This document shows, piece after piece, positions 27,055 through 35,398 of a stretch of 64,000 nt of DNA (positions are counted from its first letter, which is position 1; every line of letters begins with the position of its first letter). Made by a program: the position numbers and the translations under genes. This DNA comes from Palleronia marisminoris (GTDB lineage Bacteria; Pseudomonadota; Alphaproteobacteria; Rhodobacterales; Rhodobacteraceae). The stretch is from contig NZ_FWFV01000006.1 in the NCBI RefSeq assembly GCF_900172315.1, positions 62,001-126,000 on the forward strand. The letters run 5' to 3'. The notes under the pieces are model-generated. The model had not been told where the DNA came from and made no database searches. It saw nothing but the letters and a program-made list of their open reading frames with translations.

Positions 27055-29169
27055 ATGCTCCAAGACACTCGGAACACGAAGTTTGGTGCCGCCGGGGCGG
27101 CAAAGGAAATCGATCTGCTCGCGGTGCTTGGCGCAGTGTGGCGCGAGAAGCTGACGGTTCTTCTCTGTGTCACCCTCATGGTCGGCCTGGGTGGCTACTA
27201 TGCGTTTTTCGCGGCCGTCCCCAAATATGCCTCGACCACGTCTCTCAAGGTCGAGCTTCAGGCCCCTCCCATCGTCGATATCGAGGCGATCGTCGGAGGA
27301 AGCTCTACCGAGGACTCGGCGATGAACACCGAGGTCGATGTGATCCGGTCGCGCGGCGTTCTCGAACAGCTCGTGCAGGACCTGGATCTGACCGCCGATC
27401 CCGAGTTCAACCCGGCCCTGCGTCCCCTGCCGCTGGTGTCGGTGGAGTCGTTGGTCAGGCATGTGAAAGACCGTCTGGGCCTGCCATCGTCGGAAGACCT
27501 GATCTTGTCGCCCGAACAGGAGACACTGAACCAGACCGTCGATATCGTCGGCGAGGCCGTCACGGCGACCGTCCGACGAGACCGCTACATCTTCGACATC
27601 ACCGCCACGACGACAAGCCGCGCGAAGTCGATGGCCATCGCGGACCGGCTGGCCGAGCTCTACATCGCCGACCAGATCCAGCAGAAGTACCGGATGACCG
27701 AGAACGCGGTCACATGGCTGTCCGACCGGGTCGCCGAGCTGGAGCTCGAGCTGCGTGAACGTGAACAGGCGCTGAAAGACTTCCGAACCAGCACCGATAT
27801 CGTGAACCTTCAGGCGGTCGAGGCGCTGAACCGGCAGCTTGCCGATGCGCGCGCGCGGCTGTCCGCCGCACAAGCCGACGCTGCCGCTTCCGAGGCGCAG
27901 ATGCGCAGCATTCGGATCGCCCGCGACGCGGGCGATGCCGACGCCTTGCTCGCGATCGCCGGCGACGAAACCGATCCGTCCGCTGCTGCCGTCATCAGCC
28001 ACGTGGACTCGACGCTCAGAAGCACGTCCACGGCCTTCGACCGCCAGCAACGCCAGGTCGATCTTCTGGCACGCTCGGTCGAGCGCCTGGAGGAAGAGGT
28101 CGCGGTTCAGTCCGAGGACATGTCCCAGCTCCAGCAGCTCGAACGCGAGCTTCAGGCCACCCGCACCCTGTACGAGACGTTCCTTGCCCGGCGCAAGGAA
28201 GCGACGGTGCAACTGGGCCTCCAGAATGCCGACAGCCGCATCCTGTCCGCCGCCGTTCCGGGCCGGTATATCGAGCCGCGGAAGTCGGTCATCTTCGTCT
28301 TGTCGCTTGCCATGGGGCTGGTACTGGGCGGATCGCTCGTGTTCGCCAGGCAGTTCATCGACCGGGGCTTCCGAACCGGCGACGTGCTGGAATCCGAAAC
28401 CGGGCTGGAGATCATCGGCCAAATCCCGGTGATGCCGATCCGGCGCCGCAACCAGCTTCTGACCTACCTTACGGAAAAGCCGACCTCTGCCGCGTGCGAG
28501 GCAATCCGGAACCTGCGGACGTCGGTGCTTCTGTCCTCGATGGACAAGCCCCCGCAGATCATCATGTCCACCTCTTCGGTGCCCGGCGAAGGCAAGACGA
28601 CCCAAGCGGTGTCGCTCGCGCACAACCTGGCCAACCTGGGGAAGAAGGTTCTTCTGATCGAAGGCGACGTGCGCCGGCGTACCCTGAACGAGTATTTCCG
28701 CGGTGTTGCGGCGCGTTCCAGCGGCGGAGGGATCGTGGCCGCCCTGACTGGAACCGGCGCTTCGTTCGAACGGCTGCTCGTGACCGACCCGCGTCTGAAC
28801 GCCGACATCCTGTTGGGTGAGAAGAGCAAGGTGAATGCCGCGGATATCTTCTCGTCCGAAACCTTCCACGCCTTCCTGGAGCGCCTGCGCGAAACCTACG
28901 ACTTCATCGTGATCGACACTCCCCCGGTTCTGGTCGTTCCGGATGCCCGGGTGATCGGTCAGCACGTCGACGCCATCATCTTCAACGTGGCCTGGAACCG
29001 CACGAGCCGGACGCAGGTCAAGGAGGCGCTGCGCCTGTTGGAGACGGTGAACCTGACACCCAGCGGCCTGGTGCTGTCGCAGATCGATGTCTCGGCCATG
29101 AAGCGCTACGGCCATGGGGGCAAGCACGGGACCTACGGCAACTACGGAAGCGCGTATTATGATGCGTGA
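27055..29169 (+). CDS. Polysaccharide co-polymerase / tyrosine autokinase, Wzc/ExoP family
   Basis: 704 residues from ATG 27055 with AGGAATCC upstream; a GTG at 27001 would add 18 residues. An N-terminal Wzz domain starts with a transmembrane helix (about 32-52, VLLCVTLMVGLGGYYAFF) and contains long coiled-coil segments (about 210-380) before a second helix near 412. The C-terminal BY-kinase has Walker A SVPGEGKTTQ, Walker A' LLIEGDVRR and Walker B FIVIDTPPVLV. The tail is tyrosine-rich (MKRYGHGGKHGTYGNYGSAY), the autophosphorylation cluster. It should control chain length and export. No Wzb phosphatase or Wza exporter is adjacent. Confidence 0.93.
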   Translation: MLQDTRNTKFGAAGAAKEIDLLAVLGAVWREKLTVLLCVTLMVGLGGYYAFFAAVPKYASTTSLKVELQAPPIVDIEAIVGGSSTEDSAMNTEVDVIRSRGVLEQLVQDLDLTADPEFNPALRPLPLVSVESLVRHVKDRLGLPSSEDLILSPEQETLNQTVDIVGEAVTATVRRDRYIFDITATTTSRAKSMAIADRLAELYIADQIQQKYRMTENAVTWLSDRVAELELELREREQALKDFRTSTDIVNLQAVEALNRQLADARARLSAAQADAAASEAQMRSIRIARDAGDADALLAIAGDETDPSAAAVISHVDSTLRSTSTAFDRQQRQVDLLARSVERLEEEVAVQSEDMSQLQQLERELQATRTLYETFLARRKEATVQLGLQNADSRILSAAVPGRYIEPRKSVIFVLSLAMGLVLGGSLVFARQFIDRGFRTGDVLESETGLEIIGQIPVMPIRRRNQLLTYLTEKPTSAACEAIRNLRTSVLLSSMDKPPQIIMSTSSVPGEGKTTQAVSLAHNLANLGKKVLLIEGDVRRRTLNEYFRGVAARSSGGGIVAALTGTGASFERLLVTDPRLNADILLGEKSKVNAADIFSSETFHAFLERLRETYDFIVIDTPPVLVVPDARVIGQHVDAIIFNVAWNRTSRTQVKEALRLLETVNLTPSGLVLSQIDVSAMKRYGHGGKHGTYGNYGSAYYDA

Positions 29170-29178
29170 CGGTAGCCG

Positions 29179-29781
29179 ATGACGCCGGGGCGTGCCTTTC
29201 ACAAACGGTTGCTGGACATCCTGCTGTCAGCAATGGGGCTGGCGCTGCTCTGGCCGATCATCTGCGTGACAGCATGGCTGGCGGCGCGGGATACCGGAGC
29301 GTCAGGCATCTTCGCGCAGACGCGGGTGGGGCGCGAGGGACGACCGTTCACGCTCTACAAGATCCGCACGATGATCCCCAATGCCGGCGGCACCGTGACA
29401 GCGAAGGGAGACGCGCGGATCACGTCTCTGGGGCAGAGGTTGCGGCAGTGGAAGCTGGACGAGCTGCCGCAGCTCTGGAACGTGCTGACGGGCGACATGA
29501 GCCTCGTCGGTCCGCGCCCTGACGTCCCGGGCTATGCGGACACGCTGGAGGGAGAGGCGCGGGCGCTATTGACCCTGCGACCGGGCATCACGGGGCCGGC
29601 GACGCTGAAGTACCGCGATGAAGAGGACATCCTGGCACGGGTCGCGGACCCGCGCCGGTACAACGACACCGTTATCTGGCCGGACAAGGTGCGGCTCAAT
29701 CTTGAGTATCTGCACCGCTCCTCCATCCGCACGGATATTCGCTGCATCCTGCTGACGCTGCAGGCAAGGAAGGAACTCTGA
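29179..29781 (+). CDS. Initiating sugar transferase (polyprenyl-phosphate phosphoglycosyltransferase, PglC/WbaP catalytic domain)
   Basis: 200 residues. One N-terminal hydrophobic segment (about 8-32, LLDILLSAMGLALLWPIIC) is followed by VGREGRPFTLYKIRTM and WKLDELPQLWNVLTGDMSLV, then GPRP, the conserved core of bacterial sugar transferases. The short form without the extra transmembrane domain resembles PglC-type enzymes. It would transfer a sugar-1-phosphate from a UDP sugar to undecaprenyl phosphate in the inner membrane and start the repeat unit. With a WbpM-type dehydratase and a PglE-like aminotransferase nearby, an aminated 6-deoxy sugar is a plausible first residue (inference). Confidence 0.92.
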   Translation: MTPGRAFHKRLLDILLSAMGLALLWPIICVTAWLAARDTGASGIFAQTRVGREGRPFTLYKIRTMIPNAGGTVTAKGDARITSLGQRLRQWKLDELPQLWNVLTGDMSLVGPRPDVPGYADTLEGEARALLTLRPGITGPATLKYRDEEDILARVADPRRYNDTVIWPDKVRLNLEYLHRSSIRTDIRCILLTLQARKEL

Positions 29782-29784
29782 CCC

Positions 29785-30972
29785 GTGCGGCTCCTGGTCA
29801 TCTATCGCCATTTCTGGCCGGATTCGCCGCCCTACGCGACGATGTTGCGCGAGATCGCCGCGCATCTGGTGCGCGACGGGCATGACGTGACAGTCCTGAC
29901 CGAGCAACCGAGCTACAAGGTGGCAGACCGTGCGCAGAACGCCGCCCGCTTCGAAGCAGTGGACGGCGTTGAGGTCCATCGTTTGGGTCGCGGTCCGGGT
30001 CGCCGGATAGCTGCGTTACTGTTTCCTGTGCGAGCCCTGTGGACGGCGATGGTCTGGCGGCTGCGGGGGCGGCGTTTCGACGTGGTTTGGACTGCGACGA
30101 TGCCGCCCGCGGTGAACGGATTGGGTGCGCGCGGGGCAGCGTGGCTGCTGGGCGCCCGGTTCGTGTATCATTGCCAGGACATCTATCCCGAGCTGCAGGT
30201 CTTCGCCGGAAACTGGACGTCGTCCGGGCTTCTTGCGCGCATCGTGGGCTGGATCGACCACGCGAATACCCGCGCGGCCGATCGGGTGATTGTCCTGTCG
30301 CGGGACATGGCGCAGACCATCCAAGCCCGTGGTATCGGGGCGAAGAAGATCGCGGTCGTGAACAATTTCATGCTTTCCGACTTCGAAGGTCCTCCGCCGG
30401 CCCCTGCAGCAAAGCCCGAGGGCGTGTTCCGGGTGATCTTCGCGGGCAATATAGGTCGGTTCCAAGGGCTTGAGACGCTGATCGGGGCAGCACGGCTTCT
30501 CGATGACGGATCGAACCGGATCGAGATCATGATCATGGGCGAAGGCGCGGAAGAGGCCGCTCTGCGCCGTTCGGCGCAGGGTCTGAGGAATGTGCAATTC
30601 GTGCCCCATCGCCCGTTCCGCGATGCGGCCCCAACGATCGCCACGGCGGACCTGGCATTGGTCGCGCTGAAACCCGGCATCTATCGCGCGGCGTTCCCGT
30701 CGAAGACGCTGACTTACCTGGGACTGGGCGTGCCGGTTCTCGCGATGATCGAGGCTGAAAGCGAGTTGGCCCGAACTCTGCTTACCGAGGGGATCGGGCG
30801 GGTCGTGCCGTATGGCGACCCGGCCGCGATGGCGGCAGAAATTCGTGCGGCGGCAGACGCGCAGAACAACGGGACCCGGAACAGGGTGGCGCGGTATCAC
30901 GCGTCGCATCTGTCGGTAGAGGCGGCGCTCTCCCGCTGGAGCGCACTCGTTTCCGAGGTTGGTGCAGCATGA
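29785..30972 (+). CDS. GT4 family glycosyltransferase, WbuB-like
   Basis: 395 residues from GTG 29785, three bases after the preceding stop. A GT-B fold is suggested by the N-terminal LLVIYRHFWPDSPPYATML, the YHCQDIYPELQVFAGNW segment, FAGNIGRFQGLETLIGAA in the nucleotide-binding half, and the late ALKPGIYRAAFPSKTLTYLG. The N-terminal half resembles WbuB, the N-acetyl-fucosamine transferase found beside FnlABC in E. coli, so transfer of L-FucNAc is a reasonable but unproven guess. The stop overlaps the sulfotransferase start (ATGA). Confidence 0.87.
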   Translation: MRLLVIYRHFWPDSPPYATMLREIAAHLVRDGHDVTVLTEQPSYKVADRAQNAARFEAVDGVEVHRLGRGPGRRIAALLFPVRALWTAMVWRLRGRRFDVVWTATMPPAVNGLGARGAAWLLGARFVYHCQDIYPELQVFAGNWTSSGLLARIVGWIDHANTRAADRVIVLSRDMAQTIQARGIGAKKIAVVNNFMLSDFEGPPPAPAAKPEGVFRVIFAGNIGRFQGLETLIGAARLLDDGSNRIEIMIMGEGAEEAALRRSAQGLRNVQFVPHRPFRDAAPTIATADLALVALKPGIYRAAFPSKTLTYLGLGVPVLAMIEAESELARTLLTEGIGRVVPYGDPAAMAAEIRAAADAQNNGTRNRVARYHASHLSVEAALSRWSALVSEVGAA

Positions 30973-31847
30973 GCGAGCTACCGTTTCAACCGCTGATCAT
31001 CGTGGGCGCGGCACGCTCGGGGACCAACATGCTGCGCGACGCGGTGACGGCCCTGGACGGGTTCGTGACCTGGCCCTGCGACGAGATCAACCCGATCTGG
31101 CGGCACGGAAACCTGGGTTGGCCCACGGACGCCATCCCGCCCGAGCGGGCCGAGCGGGCGCAAGAATTCATCCGCGGGTCCTTCCTGCGGTTGTGGCGCG
31201 CGCGAGGAAAGCCTGATGTCATCGTCGAGAAGACCTGCGCCAACACCCTGCGCCTGCCATTCGTGCGGGCCGTCCTGCCCGAGGCAAAATACGTCCATAT
31301 CGTGCGTGACGGGCGCGACGTGGTCGGATCGGCGCGAAAGCGGTGGCGGGGCGAGATGGAACTGCCCGCGCTGCCTTACTACGCCGCCAAGGTTCGCTAC
31401 ACGCCCGCATCCGACCTGCCACGGTATGGCTGGTCGTATCTGCGCAACCGGATTTCGATGCTGCGCAATCCGGACCGGCGCATGTCGGTCTGGGGTCCCC
31501 GCTTCGAAGGAATGGCCGAGATGCAGAGCGCGGGCGTGCCGCTCGCCGATCTGTGTGCGGCGCAATGGAGCGCCTGCGCGGCGGCGGCGGACGCGGCGAT
31601 CAAGGCGATGCCGTCCTCGGTCGCGCTGACGTTGCGCTACGAGGATGTCATCGCCGAGCCGCTGTCGGCGCTGCGGACCATCGCCGAGATGGTAGGCCAA
31701 GCCCGCACGGATGAGGCGTTGGCACACGCTACAACGAGCATCTCGCGCGCGTCGGTCGGAAAGGGACGTCAGACGCTTGGACCAGACGCAGCCCGCCTGG
31801 CGGCAACGATGGCGCCGCTGCTCTCGCGTTTCGGATACGGGGACTAG
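30969..31847 (+). CDS. Sulfotransferase family protein
   Basis: 292 residues. The PAPS 5'-phosphosulfate loop is IIVGAARSGTNMLRD near residue 10, and the 3'-phosphate motif is YVHIVRDGRDVVGSARKRW near residue 98. LRYEDVIAEPLSALRTIAEM near 215 is the usual C-terminal segment. It lies between a glycosyltransferase and an aminotransferase, with a 4-bp overlap to the former, so it is part of the polysaccharide operon. The likely role is O-sulfation of a sugar or lipid-linked intermediate; a cytoplasmic location fits PAPS use. No PAPS synthesis genes are in the window. Confidence 0.87.
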   Translation: MSELPFQPLIIVGAARSGTNMLRDAVTALDGFVTWPCDEINPIWRHGNLGWPTDAIPPERAERAQEFIRGSFLRLWRARGKPDVIVEKTCANTLRLPFVRAVLPEAKYVHIVRDGRDVVGSARKRWRGEMELPALPYYAAKVRYTPASDLPRYGWSYLRNRISMLRNPDRRMSVWGPRFEGMAEMQSAGVPLADLCAAQWSACAAAADAAIKAMPSSVALTLRYEDVIAEPLSALRTIAEMVGQARTDEALAHATTSISRASVGKGRQTLGPDAARLAATMAPLLSRFGYGD

Positions 31848-31848
31848 A

Positions 31849-32985
31849 ATGCGAATCTGGCTGTCACGACCCCACATGTCGGGAACCGAGCGCAGACTGG
31901 TCGAAGAGGTCTTCGACAGCAATTTCGTCGCGCCGGTCGGGCCCATGCTCGATCGGTTCGAAAGGAATTTCGCGGATTACCTGGGCGGCGGCGTCTCATG
32001 CGCAGCGGTATCGAGCGGGACCGCCGCGCTGCACCTGGCGCTGCGCCTGAAGGGCGTGGAGCCCGGCTCAGAAGTCTGGACCGGCTCGATGACGTTCGCG
32101 GGCGGGGCGTTCCCCATCCTGTACCAAGGTGCGCAGCCCGTCTTCTTCGACCTTTCGCCCACAGACTGGACGATGGACGCCGATCTCCTGGAAGAGGCGC
32201 TCAGAGCTGCCGCACGGAACAGGTCGCTGCCTCAAGCCGTGGTCCCCACGGATCTGTACGGCCAGAGCGTCGACATCGACCGGTTCGAGTCGATCTGCGA
32301 GCGATACGGCGTCGCGCTGATCGTGGACTCGGCCGAGTCGGCAGGCGCGGAACGCGATGGCCGGAAGGCCGGGACCGGGGGCGACGCGGCCATCCTGTCG
32401 TTCAACGGCAACAAGATCATCACGACGTCTGGCGGCGGGATGCTGGTGTCGCGAGACGCGGGCCTGATCCAGCGCGCACGGGTCCTGTCGACGCAGGCGC
32501 GCGAGCCCGCGCCGCATTACGAACATTCGCAGCTCGGCTACAATTACCGCATGAGCAACCTTGCGGCTGCTGTGGGGGTCGGCCAACTGGGCGTGCTTGG
32601 CGACCGGGTTGCGGCGCGCCGTCGGCTGTTCACGCGCTATCGCGACGCGCTGGCGCGGCCTGGCATCACGTTCATGCCGGAGCCGGACGGGGCGCACTCG
32701 ACGCGCTGGCTCACGGTGATGACGGTCGATCCCGATATCGCCGGGATCACACGCGAGGATCTCCGGCTGGCCTTGCTGGCGCGCGAGATCGAATCCCGTC
32801 CCATGTGGAAGCCGATGCACATGCAGCCGCTCTTCGCAGGTGCGCGCTACGTCGGGCGCCGCTTCGACGAGGGATTGTTCGATCGCGGCCTGTGCCTGCC
32901 CTCGGGCAGCGATCTGACCGTGAGCGAGCAGGACGAAGTGATCGGCGTTATCCTCGAGCTGCTGGACCGGCGGATCGCATGCTGA
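31849..32985 (+). CDS. DegT/DnrJ/EryC1/StrS sugar aminotransferase, PglE-like
   Basis: 378 residues. The start MRIWLSRPHMSGTERRLVEE and the EVFDSNFVAPVGP stretch are typical of PglE-type enzymes that aminate UDP-4-keto-6-deoxy-GlcNAc. The PLP lysine lies in LSFNGNKIITTSGGGM near residue 186, and VDSAESAGA near 160 holds the PLP-ring aspartate. The product would be a UDP-4-amino-4,6-dideoxy sugar. Its substrate could come from the WbpM-type dehydratase at 21279. No acetyltransferase (PglD) is adjacent, so the amine may stay free or be modified elsewhere. It overlaps the next gene by 7 bp. Confidence 0.9.
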   Translation: MRIWLSRPHMSGTERRLVEEVFDSNFVAPVGPMLDRFERNFADYLGGGVSCAAVSSGTAALHLALRLKGVEPGSEVWTGSMTFAGGAFPILYQGAQPVFFDLSPTDWTMDADLLEEALRAAARNRSLPQAVVPTDLYGQSVDIDRFESICERYGVALIVDSAESAGAERDGRKAGTGGDAAILSFNGNKIITTSGGGMLVSRDAGLIQRARVLSTQAREPAPHYEHSQLGYNYRMSNLAAAVGVGQLGVLGDRVAARRRLFTRYRDALARPGITFMPEPDGAHSTRWLTVMTVDPDIAGITREDLRLALLAREIESRPMWKPMHMQPLFAGARYVGRRFDEGLFDRGLCLPSGSDLTVSEQDEVIGVILELLDRRIAC

Positions 32986-34232
32986 AGTTCTATAACATCT
33001 GGGTACTGTCGGTGCTGGCGCTGTTCTACTTCGGCCCCATCGACTGGCCGGGCGCAGATCGGTTCGCCCCTGCGGCAGTCGTTCTGTCGTGCCTGGGGCT
33101 GTTCAACCTGGGCTCCGCCGTCGGCGAGCGCTGCCCTGCACTACCCGCGCGAGGGTTCGACACCTTCGTCGACCGGCGCGCGGCCTGGTGGCTCGGGTGC
33201 GTGTTCCTGGCCCTCACCGCGCTTCATGTCCAAGACATCACCGGGCGCTTCATCCTTGACCCGACTGCGTACTCCCTCGCGTTCGGCGACGTCTATTCCA
33301 GCTATCTGACCCGACTCGACGAACGGCAATCCGGCGCAATCGCGATGCTGGTGACGGTCGCGAAGGCGGTTGTCTGGCCCATGATCTTCCTGCTGATCGT
33401 CGCCAGCTTCCGGCGGAACACGAAGTTGCTGCTGTTCCTCATATTCCCCTATCTCGCATCGAGCATGATGCGGGGGACGGACAAGGAGACGGTCGATCTG
33501 GCCATCTTCTTCCTGATCCTCTCGTACTACCACCGGGTCCTGGGCAGACGGGTCGTCATCGCGCTCGGCGTTGTGGCCTTCATCCTCATGCTCTTCGCGG
33601 CGCGCAAGATGGGGCGGTACGATGGCATCGACTTCAGCTGTCTGCCCGGCTCTCCCGACGCCTGCTTCGATTTCGACAATGCGCTTTCGGTCTATGTCTC
33701 GCCGAGCCTCGAGTTCCTGCGCATCACGCTCACCAACTACCTGACGCAGGGCTACGAAGGATTGGCTCGCGCTACCGAACTGCCGATGCGGTTCGGCTGG
33801 TTCATCGGACACATGCCTCCGCTGCAATCCGCGCTGTGCAGCACCGTGCGCGTCGCCTGCGAGATGTCGACCTATATCGACCGGCTGCCGGATCACGGGT
33901 GGGACACGAGCAACAAGTGGGCGTCGGTCTATACGGTGCTCGCGACCGATTTCCACTGGGTGCTGATGCCGTTCTACTTCTTCGTCTGGGGCATCGTCTT
34001 TGCGGTGTCCGAGAAGTCGTGGCTGCAGAACAGGGATCAGCTGTCGCTGGGATGCCTGCTTCTGGTGGCGATGATGATCATCTACTCGTCCGCGAACATG
34101 CAGCTAGCCATTTCGCTCGACTGGATCGCGATCTACCTGCTGCTGTTCGGGTGCCAGGTTGCGCGGATCCTGAGCAATCGGCCACAGACGGCGGGGGCAC
34201 AGGTGAGCTCTATTCGTGTGCCTAACGCATGA
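32979..34232 (+). CDS. Polytopic membrane protein, candidate Wzy-type polysaccharide polymerase
   Basis: 417 residues from ATG 32979, overlapping the end of the aminotransferase gene. About ten hydrophobic segments are visible (for example residues 5-20, 28-42, 68-84, 128-150, 155-170, 188-212, 325-345, 365-380, 384-402). A large soluble loop (about residues 215-315) contains four to five cysteines and a conserved-looking PDHGWDTSNKW stretch. This is the topology of O-antigen polymerases, whose sequences are poorly conserved. The call rests on topology and on the otherwise missing polymerase of the locus. The stop overlaps the next start (ATGA). Confidence 0.65.
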   Translation: MLKFYNIWVLSVLALFYFGPIDWPGADRFAPAAVVLSCLGLFNLGSAVGERCPALPARGFDTFVDRRAAWWLGCVFLALTALHVQDITGRFILDPTAYSLAFGDVYSSYLTRLDERQSGAIAMLVTVAKAVVWPMIFLLIVASFRRNTKLLLFLIFPYLASSMMRGTDKETVDLAIFFLILSYYHRVLGRRVVIALGVVAFILMLFAARKMGRYDGIDFSCLPGSPDACFDFDNALSVYVSPSLEFLRITLTNYLTQGYEGLARATELPMRFGWFIGHMPPLQSALCSTVRVACEMSTYIDRLPDHGWDTSNKWASVYTVLATDFHWVLMPFYFFVWGIVFAVSEKSWLQNRDQLSLGCLLLVAMMIIYSSANMQLAISLDWIAIYLLLFGCQVARILSNRPQTAGAQVSSIRVPNA

Positions 34233-35398
34233 AGGCCCGCGCCATCGCGATCGGTTTGTCTATCGCGGCTCGGTCGTGTTTCATGCTGGGCCTGTACCTG
34301 CTGGCCGGAACCGCGTTGAGCGCGTCCGACGCGGCGCGGTTCTTTCAGCTCGTGTTCCTGCAGGCGATCCTGATCGCGTTCGTTTCCGCGGCAGGGTTCT
34401 TCCGCGTTCAACGGCTCGACGCGGAAGACGACGTGCGCGACTACATCATCGCAGGCATCTGCCTGCTGCCGCTGTCGGGCATATTTCCACTGTTGCTGCT
34501 TGGCATTTTTCCGGTTTACCGAGAAATCTGGCCAGTTCTGATCCCGATCTGGTTGGGCGCGTCGGCCTCGGCCTTGGCCGGGCCGTGGGCAGCGGTCGTA
34601 CAAAAGCGTACGGGTCCGTTCCGAGCATTCGGCCCGACCTGCCTCTCCGCTCTAGCCGTTTCACCGGGCCTCGTGCTGTTGCTGAACGATGCGGCTCATC
34701 CCGCTTTGCCTTATCTTCTGCTCGGGGCCTTTCAGATCGGCAATCTGGCGTTGCTGGTCGTCTTTTGCCCGGGGCTTTTGCGCGACGTGATGGCGCGGGT
34801 CGAGGTGGCGGGGGCGTCAGGCGCGTGGCGCTTCGTCAAGGAAGGCGCCGGCGTCGGCGCGATCAACGTCACCAGCTTGCTGGCAACCTTCGGCCTGCGC
34901 GAGGTCTGGCGCAACGATGCCACTCCGGAATTCGCAGCCCTCGTGTTCCTCTTGCTTCGGGTCACCGACACGATCCTGCAACTCGGCCACATGACGCTTG
35001 CAGGCTCGAGCGTGCCGGAGCGGATGTTCACATCCCCCAGGGCTGGAGGCGCATTGGCGCTTTCCAGCCTCGCCGCCGTCGCGCTCCTCGCCGGGATTGC
35101 GGGTACGGTCGAGGCAGAGGGGGTCAGCTACGGAACCATGATCGTGCTTCTCCTGGCCTGCGAAGCGATCCGGGGCGGCTGGTCGATCGCGGTTTTGTAC
35201 CAAATGGCGCATTTCCAACTGCGGTCCTACGCTATCTATATGCTGGGTGCACTGGTTCCGGGCGTCGCGGTGTATGTGCTGGTCTTCTCGTTCTGGCCAG
35301 AGGTCGCGTTGATTGCCTACCTTGCCGCCCTCATCATCGGGGCGGCCGGGCTGACGATCCGTCGCGCCCGCCTTCAACGCGTTCCAATCATCGCCTGA
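34229..35398 (+). CDS. Polytopic membrane protein, candidate Wzx-type flippase
   Basis: 389 residues with 10-12 hydrophobic segments spread evenly from residue 5 to the C-terminus, no large loop and few charged residues within helices. The N-terminal half (LYLLAGTALSASDAARFFQL) resembles the polysaccharide transporter family in which an early helix pair is followed by a short charged loop. It is shorter than many Wzx proteins, which often reach 400-500 residues. Position after the polymerase candidate and the lack of another flippase support the role. Its last 25 bp overlap the convergent glycosyltransferase gene. Confidence 0.62.
   Translation: MKARAIAIGLSIAARSCFMLGLYLLAGTALSASDAARFFQLVFLQAILIAFVSAAGFFRVQRLDAEDDVRDYIIAGICLLPLSGIFPLLLLGIFPVYREIWPVLIPIWLGASASALAGPWAAVVQKRTGPFRAFGPTCLSALAVSPGLVLLLNDAAHPALPYLLLGAFQIGNLALLVVFCPGLLRDVMARVEVAGASGAWRFVKEGAGVGAINVTSLLATFGLREVWRNDATPEFAALVFLLLRVTDTILQLGHMTLAGSSVPERMFTSPRAGGALALSSLAAVALLAGIAGTVEAEGVSYGTMIVLLLACEAIRGGWSIAVLYQMAHFQLRSYAIYMLGALVPGVAVYVLVFSFWPEVALIAYLAALIIGAAGLTIRRARLQRVPIIA

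Noticed and set aside
27996-28011. CACGTG-centred sequence in the tyrosine autokinase gene (CAGCCACGTGGACTCG)
   Set aside because: Only the central core matches parS; the arms do not pair.
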